Assembly (NCBI GenBank): GCA_025454095.1
Contig: JALOPC010000009.1
Coordinates: 1 to 13,813 of the forward strand
Length of the DNA: 13,813 nucleotides
Origin: Syntrophales bacterium
Lineage (GTDB): Bacteria; Desulfobacterota; Syntrophia; Syntrophales; UBA2192
Reading direction: 5' to 3'
Below the pieces are notes generated by a model that was given only the letters and a program-made list of their open reading frames with translations, was not told the DNA's origin and did no database searches. Shown in pieces: positions 13,316 to 13,813 of the stretch. The position numbers and the translations under genes are program-made. Position 1 is the first letter of the stretch. Each line of letters begins with the position of its first letter.

Positions 13316-13564
13316 ATGGGGATTCTGTCCTGGATTGTGATGGGGTTGATCGTCGGGGTGCTGGCAAAGTTCGTCATGCCGGGCAAGGACCCGGGAGGGA
13401 TCATCATCACGGTGCTGCTCGGGGTGGCGGGCGCCTTCGTGGGCGGCTACATCGGGTCCTTCCTGGGGTTCGGGCCCGTCACGGGGTTCAACCTCGGGAG
13501 CATCCTGCTGGCTACGGGCGGCGCCATTCTCCTGCTGATCCTTTACCGGTTCATCAAGAAATAG
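13316..13564 (+). CDS. GlsB/YeaQ/YmgE-family small membrane protein
   Basis: An 82-residue inner-membrane protein of the GlsB/YeaQ/YmgE family (often labelled transglycosylase-associated), linked to stress response. Three hydrophobic segments are visible: ILSWIVMGLIVGVLAKFVMPG, a Gly-rich middle one (IIITVLLGVAGAFVGGYIGSFL), and SILLATGGAILLLILYRFI, with the family's KxVMPGKDPGG loop between the first two and a basic KK end. No enzymatic residues are known for the family, and none are evident. AAGGAGG 6 nt before ATG 13316 fixes the start; a GTG two codons earlier is in frame but would overlap that site. It is the last gene of the co-directional run; no clear terminator follows, only the compound repeat from 13586. 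Confidence 0.9.
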   Translation: MGILSWIVMGLIVGVLAKFVMPGKDPGGIIITVLLGVAGAFVGGYIGSFLGFGPVTGFNLGSILLATGGAILLLILYRFIKK

Positions 13565-13585
13565 CACTTCCCCCTTTTCCTCAAA

Positions 13586-13662
13586 CTTCCTCTCCCTTGA
13601 CGGAAGAGGCCTTCGACACGCTCAGGGCCGTGAGCCTGCCGAACGGGATAGAGGTGAGGGTG
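13586..13662. repeat. compound REP-like element with a nested 37 bp hairpin element
   Basis: The outer parts are CTTCCTCTCCCTTGACGGAA plus GAGG on the left, and GATAGAGGTGAGGGTG on the right. Between them, at 13610-13646, lies a 37 bp hairpin element with TTCG...GCTCA (13612-13624) and TGAGC...CGAA (13631-13643) as imperfect arms. If the 37 bp are removed, the outer halves join to an uninterrupted element like the one at 5961-6005. It sits after the GlsB-like gene and before the convergent gene ending at 13705. Confidence 0.65.
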
Positions 13663-13704
13663 TGTTCTGCCCTGATTTCAAGATGGGATTTTGCCGGGTG
13701 CCTG

Positions 13705-13813
13705 CTAGAACTTCAGCGGGCCATCGGGAAGCTTCAGCGTACCCTTCATGATGTCGCCCATCGCCTGGGGAACATACGCCGTCGGGCAGAGCAGTTCCCT
13801 GACCCCCCTCCTG
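13705..13813 (-). CDS. C-terminal fragment of an unknown protein, cut by window edge
   Basis: The last 35 codons before a TAG (13707-13705 on the minus strand) read RRGVRELLCPTAYVPQAMGD and then IMKGTLKLPDGPLKF. The peptide looks like a real protein end in composition, and the position fits a gene convergent with the cluster on the left. The fragment is too short to name a family. Confidence 0.5.
   Translation of the reverse strand, partial: RRGVRELLCPTAYVPQAMGDIMKGTLKLPDGPLKF

Overview
The window is GC-rich bacterial chromosome with housekeeping and envelope genes, short intergenic gaps, and several small palindromic repeats between genes. The gene content (RlmL-like methyltransferase, UPF0182 protein, SPOR-NlpC/P60 lipoprotein, tandem hotdog thioesterases, DsrE-like protein) and the style of the repeats suggest a Gram-negative, probably deltaproteobacterial (Desulfobacterota) genome. 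That placement is inference. I see no phage, transposase, CRISPR array, rRNA or tRNA gene.

Layout. On the left edge, a PlsC-type acyltransferase on the minus strand runs off the window (1-863). It diverges from a THUMP/SAM rRNA methyltransferase (1022-2194), which ends in a hairpin terminator. A secreted protein with a Lys/Asp/Gly tail follows (2298-2996), then a bidirectional terminator shared with the convergent UPF0182 membrane protein (3086-5812, minus), which has a near-consensus sigma70 promoter. Next come a small unknown protein (6037-6300), a SPOR plus NlpC/P60 lipoprotein (6455-7213) and, tail to tail with a 12 bp overlap, a UPF0200/adenylate-kinase-like P-loop protein (7202-7744, minus). 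Two hotdog thioesterases follow (7935-8438 and 8512-8973), the first with a near-consensus promoter. A 200 bp leader with a sigma54-like site and palindromes precedes a secreted protein of six Ig-like repeats (9174-10787), closed by a 16 bp perfect hairpin.

The right part is a co-directional run of five genes with short gaps and mostly strong ribosome binding sites: a metallo-beta-lactamase-fold protein with an altered metal motif (11038-11841), an exported DsrE/F-like protein (11906-12415), a 34-residue lipoprotein that looks like a truncated glycine-zipper protein (12466-12570), a YcaC-like cysteine hydrolase (12630-13247) and a GlsB/YeaQ-type membrane protein (13316-13564). Together they look like a redox or envelope-stress cluster; this is the best candidate here for an uncharacterised functional module, though the evidence is only genomic context. 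The window ends with a compound repeat and the last 35 codons of a minus-strand gene.

Repeats are the other notable layer: three copies of a roughly 38 bp hairpin element, a REPIN-like double hairpin, two members of a second element family (one apparently split by a third, 37 bp hairpin element), and two short arrays of 7 bp units related to AGGGTNC. No gap between genes exceeds about 250 bases.
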